DNA of 64,000 nt from Myotis daubentonii. Lineage: Eukaryota; Chordata; Mammalia; Chiroptera; Vespertilionidae. Both the position numbers and the translations under genes were made by a program. The stretch's first letter is position 1. Every line of letters begins with the position of its first letter. Location of the stretch: the NCBI RefSeq assembly GCF_963259705.1, contig NC_081846.1, forward strand, positions 88,858,641-88,922,640, in the 5' to 3' direction. The notes beneath the pieces are model-generated. The model had not been told where the DNA came from, ran no database searches, and saw only the letters and a list, made by a program, of their open reading frames with translations. Below, piece after piece: positions 44,691 through 57,152 of the stretch.

Positions 44691-45780
44691 CTTTATAGTA
44701 TGTGCTGTTGTTACAGAAGAACGGAGAAGACCAAGCAATGCTTAGAGAGATGGAGTTACATTTATTATTACATGTGGGCCCAGAAAAAAATGTCTCTAGA
44801 ATTCTGGGCAAAGTCACACAGAAAGTTTCCTGTATTTATACCTTTTTACCTCCTTGTCTCCCAAATATGGGGTTTTCTGATCTCCTTTGTAAGTTCTTAA
44901 AGAGCCCCTATGTGCTGGGGCTTGGCCTGGTGCCAGCACTGATAACTTCATCTGGGGAAGGTTTATGGTCTCTCTGGAGTGGGAGTAGTCTTATTTTCCT
45001 TATTATTTAAGCAAACAAGCATTTACAGAAGCCAAAATAGCAGGGTTAAAATTTCAAACAGCAGTTTTTATATAAGATGGATACTTCACTGTAAAATAAA
45101 GATATGACTTTATTACACTTTTACGATGTAAGTTTACCTCTTTTCCACAACAAGGAACATTGAGTAGATCCCACCAAAACCCGCCAAACCAAATAAAATG
45201 TATTTAATATTAAAAACTATATAAAGCAAATATAATAAAGACCTCAAATGATATTGAGATTCAGAGGTGGCACCATTTCTTTTTACATCCAAGGGCACCC
45301 TCACTTCAGCTCTGCATGCTCATCTCAACTTTGAGAAAAGTGACCTCAAAATTTGACAAATGCAATATCAGGCCAGGAGCTCTATGCTTATAGCTTTCTC
45401 CTAAGGTTTCTCATTTTCTCATTGTACATCAGTGTTTTCCTGCGTTCCTTCCTCTTTTTGACTGCTACTTTTTTTTAAGCACATCTCCTATGGTTGCGAT
45501 TCTCACTCAACATTTGGTTTCACCTTTCACCTGCCAAGTACACTTATGTACCCTGTCTGTCGTTTTATAGTCACATTTTGACAATGTTTGTTTGATGGAT
45601 ATGACTGCAGAGTTCATTATATTTGAGAATCTAAATGATACTACTGGTGGCTTCTAAGGAATTTTATCTAAATGGAGGGCAGAAAGAAGGACTGATTTCC
45701 AATGGGCCACATTATTTTAGAGACAGCTGAAAACCTTTCAGTTCAGGGCTCTACAGCAAATCCACACATGTAGGATAAAC
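44691..45780. other. Unassigned; possibly a second LTR
   Basis: 44,700-45,060 ('gagagatggagttacatttatta', 'gcaaagtcacacagaaagtttcctgtatttatacc') has the feel of an old LTR, but no termini were found. The rest is unassigned. Confidence 0.3.
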
Positions 45781-45788
45781 TCATTTTA

Positions 45789-45996
45789 TTTTATTTTATT
45801 GTTAAAAATATATTTTTAATGATTTCAGGAAGGGAGAGGGAGGGAGAGAGAAACATCAATGAAGAGAAAGAATCATAGATTGGCTGCCTTCTGCATGCCC
45901 CCCACTGGGGATCGAGCCCACAACCCAGAATTGAACTATTACATAGGTCGATTCATAGGTTGACGCTCAACCACTGAGCCATGCTGGCCTGGCAGG
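45789..45996 (-). mobile_element. Ves SINE
   Basis: Reverse copy: 'gagagagaaacatcaatg', 'actggggatcgagccca', 'aaccactgagccatgctggcc'. Flanks 'aaactcatttta' and 'aaactgatttta' are the likely duplication. Confidence 0.88.
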
Positions 45997-46084
45997 AGAA
46001 ACTGATTTTAGTCATTAGGTTCAATAAAAAGATCAGACTTGGGAACACATTGTCAACGTATGGTTTAATATGAAAAGCAATGGA

Positions 46085-46703
46085 CATTCTAGTGCTCATT
46101 ACAGCCATGCAGAACACACTACTTATTTCTGAAAAATCCCTCTAAATCTGGTAAGTCCAAGAATTCCTCTTGCAAATAGTCTTTCCTTATCATTTTCTCT
46201 CTTCTCTGACAGCCAAATAATTATCTTCTGTGGAGAGTGGCTACAGCGTTTGGACAGGTTCAAGCCTTGGACTGACTTGTGGCAAAGCCACATACAAGTC
46301 CCAGCTTGGAGGGCTTTGCCCTCCCAGCACAATTATAGTCAAAAGGCTATGGTTGTAAGCTTGACCTTATAGTCTGACTGCAGCCCTAGGTAGCTAAGGG
46401 ATGTGGGCTGCAGGGGGTGCAGCAAGTGCTGCCTAAACAGAGCTTGATAGAGTTTAAGAGAATGGCAACAACAGGAAAGAAGCAGATTTGAAACTCGCAA
46501 GAACATTGTAAACATCTTGCCCTTGTTTTGCTTTGTGTGATCTGACTATAAAACAAAGCTTTGGCTTACAGGCTGTGCCACTGTTTCCTCATCCAGGCAC
46601 AGTGATCCCCCTGGTCTCAACTATATTTTCTTGTCTGTCTTCTTTAATCCTTCACCGCCCCTCCTCAGGTTCACCCCTGGCCGTGCTGGACGTGGTTCAA
46701 TCT
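46085..46703 (+). mobile_element. LTR-like segment
   Basis: 'gactataaaacaaagc' followed by 'gtgatccccctggtctcaactatattttcttgtctgtcttctttaatcc' and 'ggttcacccctggccgtgctggacgtgg' looks like the TATA, R and U5 of a class II-type LTR. The left boundary and duplication are not resolved. Confidence 0.45.
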
Positions 46704-47986
46704 TCCAATCACATCAGACTTTTAAAAAAAATTATACAAATGTTAAAGCAAAATCTATGCATATCTTTGAAAAACAATAGAAGTATTTTGGAGGAATGAA
46801 AGTGAGAAATATTGAAAGTTAAGGTATGCTGCACAGTATGATCTTGACGAGCTCTGGAATGTGGAATGCATGACATTTTGTCAAAGTTGATAAGTTATCC
46901 TTTCTAAGTCTACCAGTTCAACAACAACTCAACATAAAACGTCCTGCCTAGTTTGACAGTCAACTAGAACTCCACATAGAAGCTGCATAATCAGGGTTGA
47001 AAGAATTGGAATTTGTTCTTTCAATCAACACCATAATGGACTCTATTTAAACAAATATATATGGAGGGAAATAGAAACAAACACTTTGAAATGACAAAAC
47101 CAAAAACAGCTGGAACATTGCAGCATAGCTGACTTTTTTTTTTTTTAATCACAGCAACATAATGTATAATTTTGTTAAATGACTTTTGTTTATTAGAAGA
47201 ATCAAGATAGATTGCTGTTTTTGTTTCAATTGTAATAACTATTTCAGTAAACAAATGACCACATAAAAACATATTTTCATGGGATAGAATTTATTTTCTT
47301 CTCTTTCAAAATGTTACCATTTTAAATATGAATAGATTTCCATGTTTCTCTCACACCTGTTTATTGAAGAATATTTAAAGAGGGCTGATTTATTCTCTTT
47401 AAAGCAATGTACTTTAATTCAGTACTTATAATGGCTATTCTCACCTAACTGAAAACAAAATTCTTTTGAATGATTAAACCAACAAGGCTCAATAGGAAAC
47501 AGCATGTGGACTATCAAGAAGAACTTGGTGTAGACCCCTTCTTCTACTACTTATACTCTGGAGGGCAGATATCTGATATCAGCAACCAATATATATGTTA
47601 ATTCATACACTCATGTAAAAATCCATTCTGTCAGCATTTATTGTAAATATTTAGGTGAAGGTTATCAATCTACACTGGTAGGATAAGGTTAATGAAAATA
47701 AAAAGTAGGATCCGATAATTATTTTGGAGGTAAAATCACAGATCTCAGCAGCTGATTAGATGTAGAACCCAAAGCCAAGGGTCATGTCAAATAGAATTAA
47801 AGTTTTGAGCCACTGAGCCATGGAGTGCTCTCTAGTGCTTCCTGGAAGAATCATTAGATAAATGACTGAATTTGTGAGCATGTTTTTGTAAGAAGATGAC
47901 ACATTCATTTCTGGGGCATTAAGATTGAGAAACCAGTGAGATCTCCAACTGACAAATATATCACACTTCAGAAGGAATGTCCTACT
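46704..47986. other. Unassigned, AT-rich
   Basis: No repeat family or coding signal recognised. Confidence 0.4.
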
Positions 47987-48212
47987 GCCCTAGTCGGTTT
48001 GGCTCAGTGGATAGAGCAGCCCCCAGACTGCAGGGTCCCAGGTTTGATTCAGGTCAAAGGCACAGCAGGCACAATCCCTGGCCCTAGTTGGGGTGCATGC
48101 TGGAGGCAACCAATTGATGTGTCTTTCTCACATTGATGCTTTTCTGTCTCCCCCTCTCTCAAAAAATCAATGGAAAAATATCCTCAGGTGAGGATTAATA
48201 ACAACAAAAATA
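47987..48212 (+). mobile_element. Ves SINE, older subfamily
   Basis: Head 'gccctagtcggtttggctcagtggatagag', tail 'caatggaaaaatatcctcaggtgaggattaataacaac'. Flanks 'aatgtcctact' and 'aatggcctact'. The gagga tail marks a different subfamily from the copies ending TTTTAAAA. Confidence 0.9.
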
Positions 48213-49899
48213 AATGGCCTACTTCAGTCAGAACACAATAATGCTTAAAGAGTGTCCCTAAAACATAGAAGATATTTTCAGGTCTCTGCATCTTCTTTTT
48301 AAGCCTATTTTTCAAAGACAGGTGATCTTTGAGGCCCTTTCTTTTAGACCAAGCAGGAAGCATTCTTCAAAGTTTTGGTGACAAATGCCTTAATTATTTT
48401 TTCCTCAAAATCCAGGTGTGCAACTACATAACTCTGTTTCTAATGTAATCAGTGCATTTTCTTACTCAATTTTTATAAAATTGTTATTCTCCGCTTCTGC
48501 AAGTCTAGTCCTATGGATGCAGAGAGAATTGCTCCCTATTATCTGCATAAAAGGGGACTGCACAAAAGCAGGAAGTGTGCAGTTGTACTAGAGTAGACAA
48601 ATTAATTCTAAACCTCATTGGCACCTCCCAAAGCCCTTCTTTAAAGATCTGTCTCAAAGCAAATATTTGGAGAGGGATGATTATCCATTAGACTCTAATC
48701 TTCTTGAAGGTACAGGATTTGTAAAATTTAATATTCTACCTTCAATGGGGCTTTATTTTTAATGGATATAAATAAGCGTGTTTCAAAAAGGAACTGTTAA
48801 GAGCATGCATTACAAGTAGTAAGCACAGACTCACTATTTTAGGTATGCAGACCAAGGATACAAAATGGCAAGACATTAATGCACATTTCACTCATTCATT
48901 TATTCATTCAGCATTGTGCATTTATTTTAAAAAGATGAGTAAAATCCCAAGCAGAACACCCAGGTGAAGTTACAAAAGTGAGAACAGGAATTGAATATTC
49001 CTCAAGTGCTGACAGTCTGGACTGGCCTGGACGAGATGAGGATTTGCATTTCATAGTCAGGAGTGAGCATGTTGGGTAGCTGGGGGAGGGAGATCACATA
49101 AGCAAAGAAATGTGGATCCGACGATGTGGGGCTAGCTAACACTTGTGCACAGGAGCACAAACATCACCTGCACCCAAACCACATGCTTTCCTGTCCCCCA
49201 AATTTTTAATTAAATTGCAGGGTAATTTTGAGAAAATAGGCATGATTTGAGAGTTATTTGGCTTTTTAAAAAGCCACTGTGCAAATTAATAATTGCATGG
49301 CACAAGAGCAAGAATATTTCAGACCTATTGGAGAGTGTGTGTGTGTGTGTGTATAATTTTTCCCCAATACAGTTTTCAGAACTCCCAGAGATACTGTCTT
49401 TGGAACTCTGAGTGTTGCCTAATGAAAGTTTCTGATTGGCTGCCATTAAAGTCATGCCCTCATTCATGATGTGGCACTGCATGTTTTATGCCTTATTTTT
49501 AATTTATATATTCTATTTCAAAATCTTGGTAAAACATGACAGACAGGGCCGTTTGCAGAAATTATGACACTTTTCAGGTAGCTAATATTCCTGAGTCTAT
49601 AGCTACTGTGCCGTGTTGTAGCACCCGAGGCAAGTAATACTCACTCTGAGTTTTTTATGACCCATTCTGCCTCATCATTTCAGTATGTAATGTCTGCTTT
49701 ATTGTATCCAGGAAGGTTTATTAAATGGCATGTGGTTGTGAAAAACTGATGGGTAGTTCTTAAACAGTCACATGGGAAATGAACTAATTTACAGTTCTTT
49801 TCTGTTCGGGAAATGATATCATCTTTTGCTTGTTAACAAGAAAAACCCAGGGCAGATATGTTTGAGATTTCTGTACCTGATAGCTTAAAATGGTCTCCT
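48213..49899. other. Unassigned; short (TG)n
   Basis: A TG repeat lies at 49,334-49,351. No family recognised. Confidence 0.4.
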
Positions 49900-50154
49900 T
49901 GCCCTGGCTGGTTTGGCTCAGTGGATAGAGTGTCAGCCTGTGGACTAAAGTTTCCCGGATTTGATTCTGGTCAAGGGCACGTGCCTCAGTTGCAGTGTCC
50001 ATCCCCAGCCCTGGTTGGGGCGAGTGCAGGAGGCAACCAAACGATGTCTCTCTCTCACATTGATGTTTCTCTCTCTGTTTCTCACCCTCCCTTCCACTTC
50101 CTAAAAATCAGTGGAAAAATATTCTCAGGTGAGGATTAACAACAAAAACAATAG
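49900..50154 (+). mobile_element. Ves SINE, older subfamily
   Basis: Full head with 'ggctggtttggctcagtggatagag' and gagga tail. The 8-bp flanks GGTCTCCT occur on both sides. Confidence 0.9.
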
Positions 50155-50204
50155 GGTCTCCTAAATGATTTGGAGTGCTTAGGAGGGAGAAGTGCTGAAG
50201 GCAC

Positions 50205-50350
50205 AGGTAGTCACTCTCTACTTTATAGCTTCGGTCTGAGCAAGTCACTTGACCTCTTTAAGTCTCAGCTTTTCCTCATGTAAAGTTGAGTGATGATACG
50301 ATGAGATAACTGAAAGGTACACCTTCAGTAGCTAGTACCTCACATCCTTA
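50205..50350 (+). mobile_element. MIR SINE
   Basis: 'ctgagcaagtcacttgacctctttaagtctcagcttttcctcatgtaaagttgag' is MIR core text. Confidence 0.75.
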
Positions 50351-51669
50351 ATATTCTCTTGACCAATATGAAATATGACTAGCAGCACAGGCACTGTTGG
50401 GGTCAGTTTAAACGTCCTTTCAGGACAGCAATACATAGCCACACTTGCCAACAAGAGTGATGGGAAGTGAGAGGAGAGCTTTGTTAATATAAGAAACATT
50501 CAAACCTGTAAAGAATTTTTGTGAGTTTATTTGAGCCAAACTGTCAACAATTGCTGGATCGCAGAATCTCAATGTATTGTGATTATGCTCCGGAGGATGG
50601 CAGTTTTTCACATTGTGTTATGCATTGCAATCAAAAGAGGAGACATAAATGGGTTACATGAAATCCACTCGTGATAGATTAGGGAGGGGGAGTAAACAAA
50701 GGGGAGTTACTTTGGGATTGGATAAAAAGTAAAATGATAGACACATGCTTCCTTTACATGGGTGGGCATAGGATAGTTAAGTGAACAATTAATGTGACAA
50801 TAACCATGAGAAAATGTGTGGTCTCTGTCCTGGCTCCCAGGGCATTGGTTTTAAGTACCCTGAGGGGCCCAGAGAAAGAGAGGCTATAAGTTACCCTGAT
50901 ATTCCAAATGTATGTTATCCTAGATGCAAAAGACAGTAGGCTCCGTTAAGATCAAAGTTGATCTTTGTCAGGGAAGATACCGGCTTAGGACATGACTACC
51001 CACCATAAACTGCTTTTTAATTTAAAAAGATTTCATTTCAGACCATCTTTTGTGGTTACTTAGGTCTCTGAGTCTGCAAGGCTGTCATGAAGGCCTTCCC
51101 TGAGCTAGTCTGGTTAGCATGTGGCTCCTTTCCATCCACAGCTTGAAAGTTTTTCTGGAAAAGTGTGTCTTTCATTTATCTATCTATGGATATAGGATAC
51201 CAGAAAGAGAAAAGCTAAGCAGCAAAACAATGCCAAGGAGAGAAAAAGAAACTGGGATAAAAACTGTGGCTCTAGCTAGGAAATGAAAGAACAAATAGGT
51301 GGGAGAAGGCACCTGGTGACCACCTCGGATCAGAGTCAGGAGGCTTCTCTGAAGGACCGGCCCACGCCTCACTGAGTGCATGTAGAGTCCTGAGCTTGTC
51401 TGTCCTCCCTGCTCTTATCTGGCTATAGCTATATAAACCTTAGTGTTTCATACATACAGACGGAAATATTCTTGGCAGAAATAATATGGTGATTGATTAA
51501 TTCAATACTTAATAATTAATAATATTTTGATTAATTCAAAATATTCTAGGGAAGTGTTTGGGAATGTCAATTTAATAGGTTTGGACATAATTAAATTGAG
51601 TAAAGGATGAATCAAGTTTAGTAAATTATTCTCTTCTTCTCTCCTCCCCTTTCTCCTTTTCTCTCCAAG

Positions 51670-51719
<50 letters not shown>

Positions 51720-51984
51720 CGATTTCAGACAATGTCTAGAGGATATACAATAAATCTTTAGCTGTAGCTGCCTTGGTGGCTGGGGTAGTGGAATTTAGGA
51801 GGGAGACTCATTTTTTAGAATATGTCTTTTTTCCCCTGTAAAGGTTTTAGATGATTCTGATACATGGCCATATTTCCAATTTGGAGTTTACTAATACAAT
51901 GCAGTTTATTATTTTGTAAAAAGAAGACCTATTCAGATTGATTAGTCAGTTAGTGGCAGAGTTAGGATGTGGCTCGAGATCCTA
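50351..51984. other. Unassigned; (TG)n
   Basis: TG microsatellite at about 51,672-51,718. The part around 50,500-51,080 ('gtgagtttatttgagccaaactgtcaac') may be an old ERV LTR, not established. Confidence 0.4.
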
Positions 51985-52062
51985 AGCATGTCAAACTCAA
52001 AGACTAACACGGGCCAAATAAATGAGGTATGCGGCCCACGGGCTGTGAGTTTGACATGCTTG
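51985..52062. mobile_element. Very short hAT-like element
   Basis: AGCATGTCAAACTC and GAGTTTGACATGCT are inverted at the two ends of only about 78 bp. The target duplication is not clear, and the centre is probably deleted. Confidence 0.65.
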
Positions 52063-52169
52063 CCTAACACCTAACTCCTGGTCCAAGGTTCTCTTATTAA
52101 GGCCATGCTGCCATCCTGCCTTTAGGACACATTTATTCCATTCTTCAGATGAGCAGGGTCAAATCAGTA

Positions 52170-52560
52170 GATGTTACATTGGTTAATGAAATTATATAGG
52201 TTTCGACAATACAGTTCTATAATAAACCATCTGTATATTGTACTGTGTGTTTACCACAGCAAGTGAAGTCTCCTTCTGTCACCAATTACTCCCCCTTTAC
52301 CTCACCCTCCCTTCCTTTCCCTCTGCTAATCACCATACTGTTATCTGTTTATGAAGTTTTTGCTTAATCCCTTTGCCTTTGTCACCTAGCCACCCCCCAC
52401 TACTCCCTTTCCCATCTGTCAGTCTGTTCGTTCTCTGTATGTATGAATCTGTTTCTATTTTGTTAATTTATTTTGTTCATTAGATTCCACATGTAGGTGA
52501 AATCATATGGTATTTTTCTCTTTCTGATTGGCTTATTTTACTTAGCAAATACTCTACAGT
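52170..52560 (-). mobile_element. L1 3'UTR and ORF2 end
   Basis: 'ttggttaatgaaattatatagg' through 'gaaatcatatggtatttttctctttctgattggcttattttacttagca' is reverse L1. Confidence 0.82.
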
Positions 52561-53069
52561 GTCACTTCAATAAATTCAATGTAAATAAAAGTTAAATTAA
52601 AAATTTCAGTGAATATAGCAAAAATTCCCCACATTAAATAAGAATAAAGAATTCTCAGTGGCTTCTTGATATGAATGGATGGAAATAGTGGGATGGCTGA
52701 CAGGTGTCCTTTATTTCTGCTTCCTCACTCACATTCACTTCCTTCCATCTCACAGACTTCACAAGTAGAAGGGAAGTCTCTGGACATCTCAGGGACGCTG
52801 GTTTAAGCAGAAGAAACAGTGTGTAGTCACTGATTTAGAATGACTAAGGGGTCCTCACCCAAAATGTCACTTCTTCTTGCACAGTTTGTCACAATCTCTA
52901 AGTTGCCAAGATTATATAATATTTATACACATCTTAAATATCCTGAGTGTGGGTGGTATTTCATTCTCTGTATAAAGCACTGGATAAAAAAAAAGAAGAT
53001 GATTTTGGCATGAGGCCCCTCTCTGCTGCAGTCTATATTGGACAAATTACTTTTTTTCATACTTTGAAA
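52561..53069. other. Unassigned sequence
   Basis: No family recognised. Confidence 0.4.
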
Positions 53070-53350
53070 GTTTATTTTATTTTTATTGAATTTATTAGGA
53101 TAACCTTGGTTAATAAAATTATATAGATTTCAGGGTAAAATTTATAATACATCATCTGTATATTGTAATCTGTACTCAATACTCTAAGTCAGGTCTCCTT
53201 CTATCATGATTAATCCACCTTTATCCTCTTCTACCTCTCTCCACCTTATTTCCCCTCTAGAATCATCATGTTATTGTCTGTGGCCATGAGATGTTTTGTT
53301 TTGTTTTAATTTCCTCACCTTTTAAAAATTATATATTTTATATATTTTAT

Positions 53351-53400
<50 letters not shown>

Positions 53401-53640
53401 GAGAGGAGAGGAGAGGGATAGAGAGTTAGAAACATCGATGAGAGAGAAACATTGGTCAGCTGCTTCCTGCACAACTCCTACTGGGGATGTGCCCCCAACC
53501 AAGGTACATGCCCTTGACCAGAATCGAACCTGGGACCTTTCAGTTCACAGGCCAACGCTCTATCCACTGAGCCAAACCAGTTAGGGCTCCCTCACCTTTT
53601 TCATAGAGAATAGAATGACAACTGTCAGAGTAGAAGGGTT
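53070..53640 (-). mobile_element. L1 3'UTR, split by Ves
   Basis: 'ttggttaataaaattatatagatttcagggtaaa' to 'atgttattgtctgtggcc' is reverse L1 3'UTR, continuing after the SINE as 'catagagaatag'. Confidence 0.75.
53324..53589 (-). mobile_element. Ves SINE with long T run
   Basis: Reverse copy close to consensus. The 11-bp flank CCTCACCTTTT recurs on both sides. A 44-T run (53,354-53,397) sits inside the A-rich 3' region. Confidence 0.93.
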
Positions 53641-53659
53641 TGGACCCTTTTATTTATTT

Positions 53660-53800
53660 ATCTAAACCTCAATTCCTTGTGAAAAGTTTGCATCAATTGG
53701 GCATAGCTTACAGAGATGTCACATAGGTCAAATAGGATGGTCTCTAGTACTTGGAATGGTATTTGACACATAATATGTGAATTAACATTGTTATCATCAT
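53660..53800 (+). mobile_element. Probable MIR
   Basis: 'taaacctcaattccttgtgaaaagtttg' and 'ggtatttgacacataatatgtgaatta' fit MIR, weakly. Confidence 0.5.
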
Positions 53801-53866
53801 AGTATCATCATCATCATCACCATTATCATCAATCAGCTCATTTTATAGTGAATAATCTAAAGTCCA

Positions 53867-54060
53867 GCCTAGCCAATGTGGCTCAGTGGTTGAGCATTGA
53901 TTTATGAAATAGGAGGTCATGGCACTGTTCCCAGTCAGGGCACATGCTCAGGTTGTGGGCTCCATTCCCAGTAGGAGGCAGCCGATCAATGATTCTCTCT
54001 CATTGATGTTTCTATCTCTCCATCCCTCTCCCTTCCTCTCTGAAATTATATATATATTTA
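53867..54060 (+). mobile_element. Ves SINE
   Basis: Perfect 13-bp duplication AATCTAAAGTCCA at 53,854-53,866 and 54,061-54,073. Head 'gcctagccaatgtggctcagtgg'. Confidence 0.93.
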
Positions 54061-54073
54061 AATCTAAAGTCCA

Positions 54074-55184
54074 AACAAAAAGCTCTTGCTGACAGAATTG
54101 ATATTAGTACTGATGTCTCTGGTTTATAATCCTTTGATTTGGTGGCCATCTCATTGCCCATAATGACACGCTGGGCCAATATCTGAATAATTTATTTAAG
54201 GGAAATATTTAAGTGATCTTTTAGTTTTAAATAGTTACTTTAAAACTTGAAAAATTGAATTGATTTTTATGGATAATTATAAGTATATAATGATGAATTT
54301 TATTAATCAGAAGAGATTTATTAACATATACTAAAATATAGAGAATTTATTTAGTCAGATCATTTATATGGGACTGTTTCTTGGAAGACATTCTTTATGT
54401 CAATATATTTGGGACTATCTAATAAACTAAATATAATAGGATCAATTCATAGACTAAGATCAATATATCTTATTTAGCTGAGAAACTATTTGGTCACCAA
54501 TATACTATGCAACATAAGAAGAGTAAAGAAAAAACTACTGTACAGTTTTATTGTGAATATGACAATAAAAACTTACATAGCATATTCTTTGGGTCATGGA
54601 TGAAGAGGATGTATTAAGTATGTGCTTTTATGTCATTTTGACCATGGCATTTAATTGCATTGCCTTTGATTGGTGAGGACATTAAAAAGGGAAAGTGTGG
54701 ATAAAGCTTGCCTCTAAGGTCCAGATTGTCAGTAATCCTAATTGGAGGTACACCTTAAACATCAAAATTGTGGAGTGATTATCATGACAACCTGTTGCTT
54801 TGTTAATTCTCCCTGACAAATGTCTCCACCAAAACTGTTTAGAGAGCATAGGAATGTAAAGGACGGAGTGAAATATACAAAACCAGCTATAGTAAAATTC
54901 ACTGAGGTTATTTATAAATATTGAAATCTAACTTTTATCTATAGCCCACCTTTCTTCATCCATTAAAAAATAATTACATGTTTCTATTAATTCAAGTTAT
55001 AAAGTATATTTCATCATTTGTAAATAAGTGAAATTAGAGAAATTTTTTTGATTTTGAAATTAAGCTGTTTTAGTAGATATGTCTCAGTAAGGTAGAAAAA
55101 ATGAAATTTTTATTTCACTTGACATTTATTATGAGGTCATAAAAAGAAATTGCACCCAGTGTTTTCTGGTTTAAAAGCAAATGG
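54074..55184. other. Unassigned, AT-rich
   Basis: No repeat or gene recognised. Confidence 0.4.
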
Positions 55185-57110
55185 AGAGATTCCAAAATAG
55201 CAGCAGAGTAAGTGGAAACTACACAGACATGTTCCCAGGACCAAACTGGAATTATAAATAAAATACAGAAAAACCATCCTGAATAATCAACTGAAGACTA
55301 GCTGGAGAGCACCCTGATAACCAAGGATAGAGAGCGAAGATTGCATAGAAACTGGTAAGAAGGGCAGAGATGCAAAGACCTGACTGGGCTCCCACAGACA
55401 GCAACTGAACTTCCAGAGGTATATTTCAGCCGTGGGGGGCTCCCATTGAGAACTCTGGGATCTGATCCCCAAGCTGAGCTCTCCATTCTAGAGTATTAGA
55501 AATGAGAAAGGTGCCCACATAACATCTGGCTGTGAAAAGCAGCAGGGTTGCTGTTTGCCAGGGAGAGACAGCTAAAAATGCAGGCACCCTCTTAAAGGAC
55601 CAACACACAAAATTTCACATGCAGCCACTCACCTTGGGCTCCGACAGAGGGAGGGCAGAGTGGACTGGAGCTGTATGAGCAGAAGTCAGGATTGGGGGCT
55701 TTGAGGTTAGACCTCAGAAGGCAGACACCTCAGTTTCCTGTGCTGAGTCATTCCCTCATGCTGCAGAAAATATCTTCCTCTGATTGACCTTTATTATCCA
55801 GGCAGGTTTTGCCTGGGGTGAAGGCTGTTGTCCCACCCTATTGGAAAACCCTTTGCCCCGCCTTGTGGAGTTTCTGAAGCCAATTAAGAGAATGAGAATA
55901 ATAATCAACCTGCAGGCAGAAAAGTTGCCCCGCCCTATTGGAAAACCTCTCGCCCCACTTTGTGGTCAATAGCCTGAGGATAATCAAGACTGAATACAAT
56001 TATACTGCAGGCAGAGGTAGGGCTCTGGAAGCATTTGGCTTATCTACACTGGGGTCCGGGGCTAGTAGAAGCAGACCTTGGTGCGCATCTTGGTTATTTC
56101 CAAAGGCACCCAAACCCAGTAGTGGGAGCCACAGCTGTGGTTTTCCCATAGTTTCAAACAGGTTACTCAGGGCTAGTCAGAAACAGTGTCTGACACTGTC
56201 CTGCGCTAGAGATTGGGAGGTATAGCAGACATAAGTAATACATAGACACAAACCCAAATATGCAGTCAAAATGGGGAGAACAAAAAACAAGCCCCAAATG
56301 AGAGAACAGGAGAATTCTCCATAAGAAGAGCAAAATGAAATGGAGATAAGAAATTTATTAGACATAGAGTTTGGAGTAATGATAGCAAAGACACTCAACA
56401 GCATAAGAAAAGATATAGTAATTATGAAGAATAACATAGCACTAATAAAGAACACAGTGGAAGATATACACAGCAGATTGGGGGAAGCCAGGGATGGGAT
56501 TAATAAATTAGAAGACTGGGTAGAAAAAAAATCACTTATTCAGAAAACCAAAAAGAAAAAAAGAGCAGGTGGACAGCTTAAGGGAGCTGTGGAACAACAT
56601 GAAATGTAACAATATTCACATTGTAGGAGTACCAGAAGAGAAAGCAAGTGAGCCAGGGTGAGAGAATGTGTTTGAAGAAATAATGGCAGAAAACTTCCCT
56701 ATCCTGGTGAAGGGAACTGTCACACAAAATCAGGATACACAGATAGTCCCAAGTAAGAAAATCCCAAAAAGGATCATGCCCAGATACATCATAATTAAAA
56801 TGCTAAAAATTAATGACGAGAGAATCTTAAAGGCAGCAAGAGAAAAGCAATGTGTTTCCTACAAAAGAGCTTCCATAAGGCTATCAGCTGGTTTCTCATC
56901 AGAAACTCTACAGACCACAAGGGAATGGTATGAATCATTTAAGGTAATGAAAAGCAAGTATTTGAAACCAAGCTTACTATACCCAGCCAGGCTATCATAT
57001 AAAATAGAGAACTTTCAGACAAAAAAAAGCTAAAGGAATTTATCACCACCAAACCAGTATTGCAAGAAATGCTAAAGGGACTACTGTAATAATAAGAAGA
57101 AATTTATATA
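55185..57110 (+). mobile_element. HAL1 (half-L1) retrotransposon, near full length, broken
   Basis: A long GC-mixed leader (to 56,270) precedes an ORF1-type frame starting at 56,271. It covers a coiled-coil-like N-terminus ('KNTVEDIHSRLGEARDGINKLEDWVEKK' region) and the RNA-binding/C-terminal part ('RILKAAREKQCVSYKRASIRLSAGFSSE' region). HAL1 elements are known to keep ORF1 and lack ORF2, as here. The frame is broken by a stop at about 56,322, a shift near 56,580, a TGA near 56,659 and a shift in an A run near 57,025. It is not expected to make protein. No A-tail was seen; a CA repeat follows. Confidence 0.8.
55826..55970 (+). repeat. Tandem duplication in the HAL1 leader
   Basis: 'ccctattggaaaaccc' and 'gccctattggaaaacc' blocks recur about 98 bp apart, followed by similar 'gcccc.c.ttgtgg' text. 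Possibly promoter monomers. Confidence 0.7.
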
Positions 57111-57116
57111 TATGAA

Positions 57117-57152
57117 TACACACACACACACACACACAGACACAAACACACA
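57117..57152. repeat. (CA)n microsatellite
   Basis: Interrupted CA run between HAL1 and Helitron. Confidence 0.95.

Noticed and set aside
56271..57033. Functional HAL1 ORF1 protein
   Set aside because: At least two in-frame stops and two frame shifts interrupt it.
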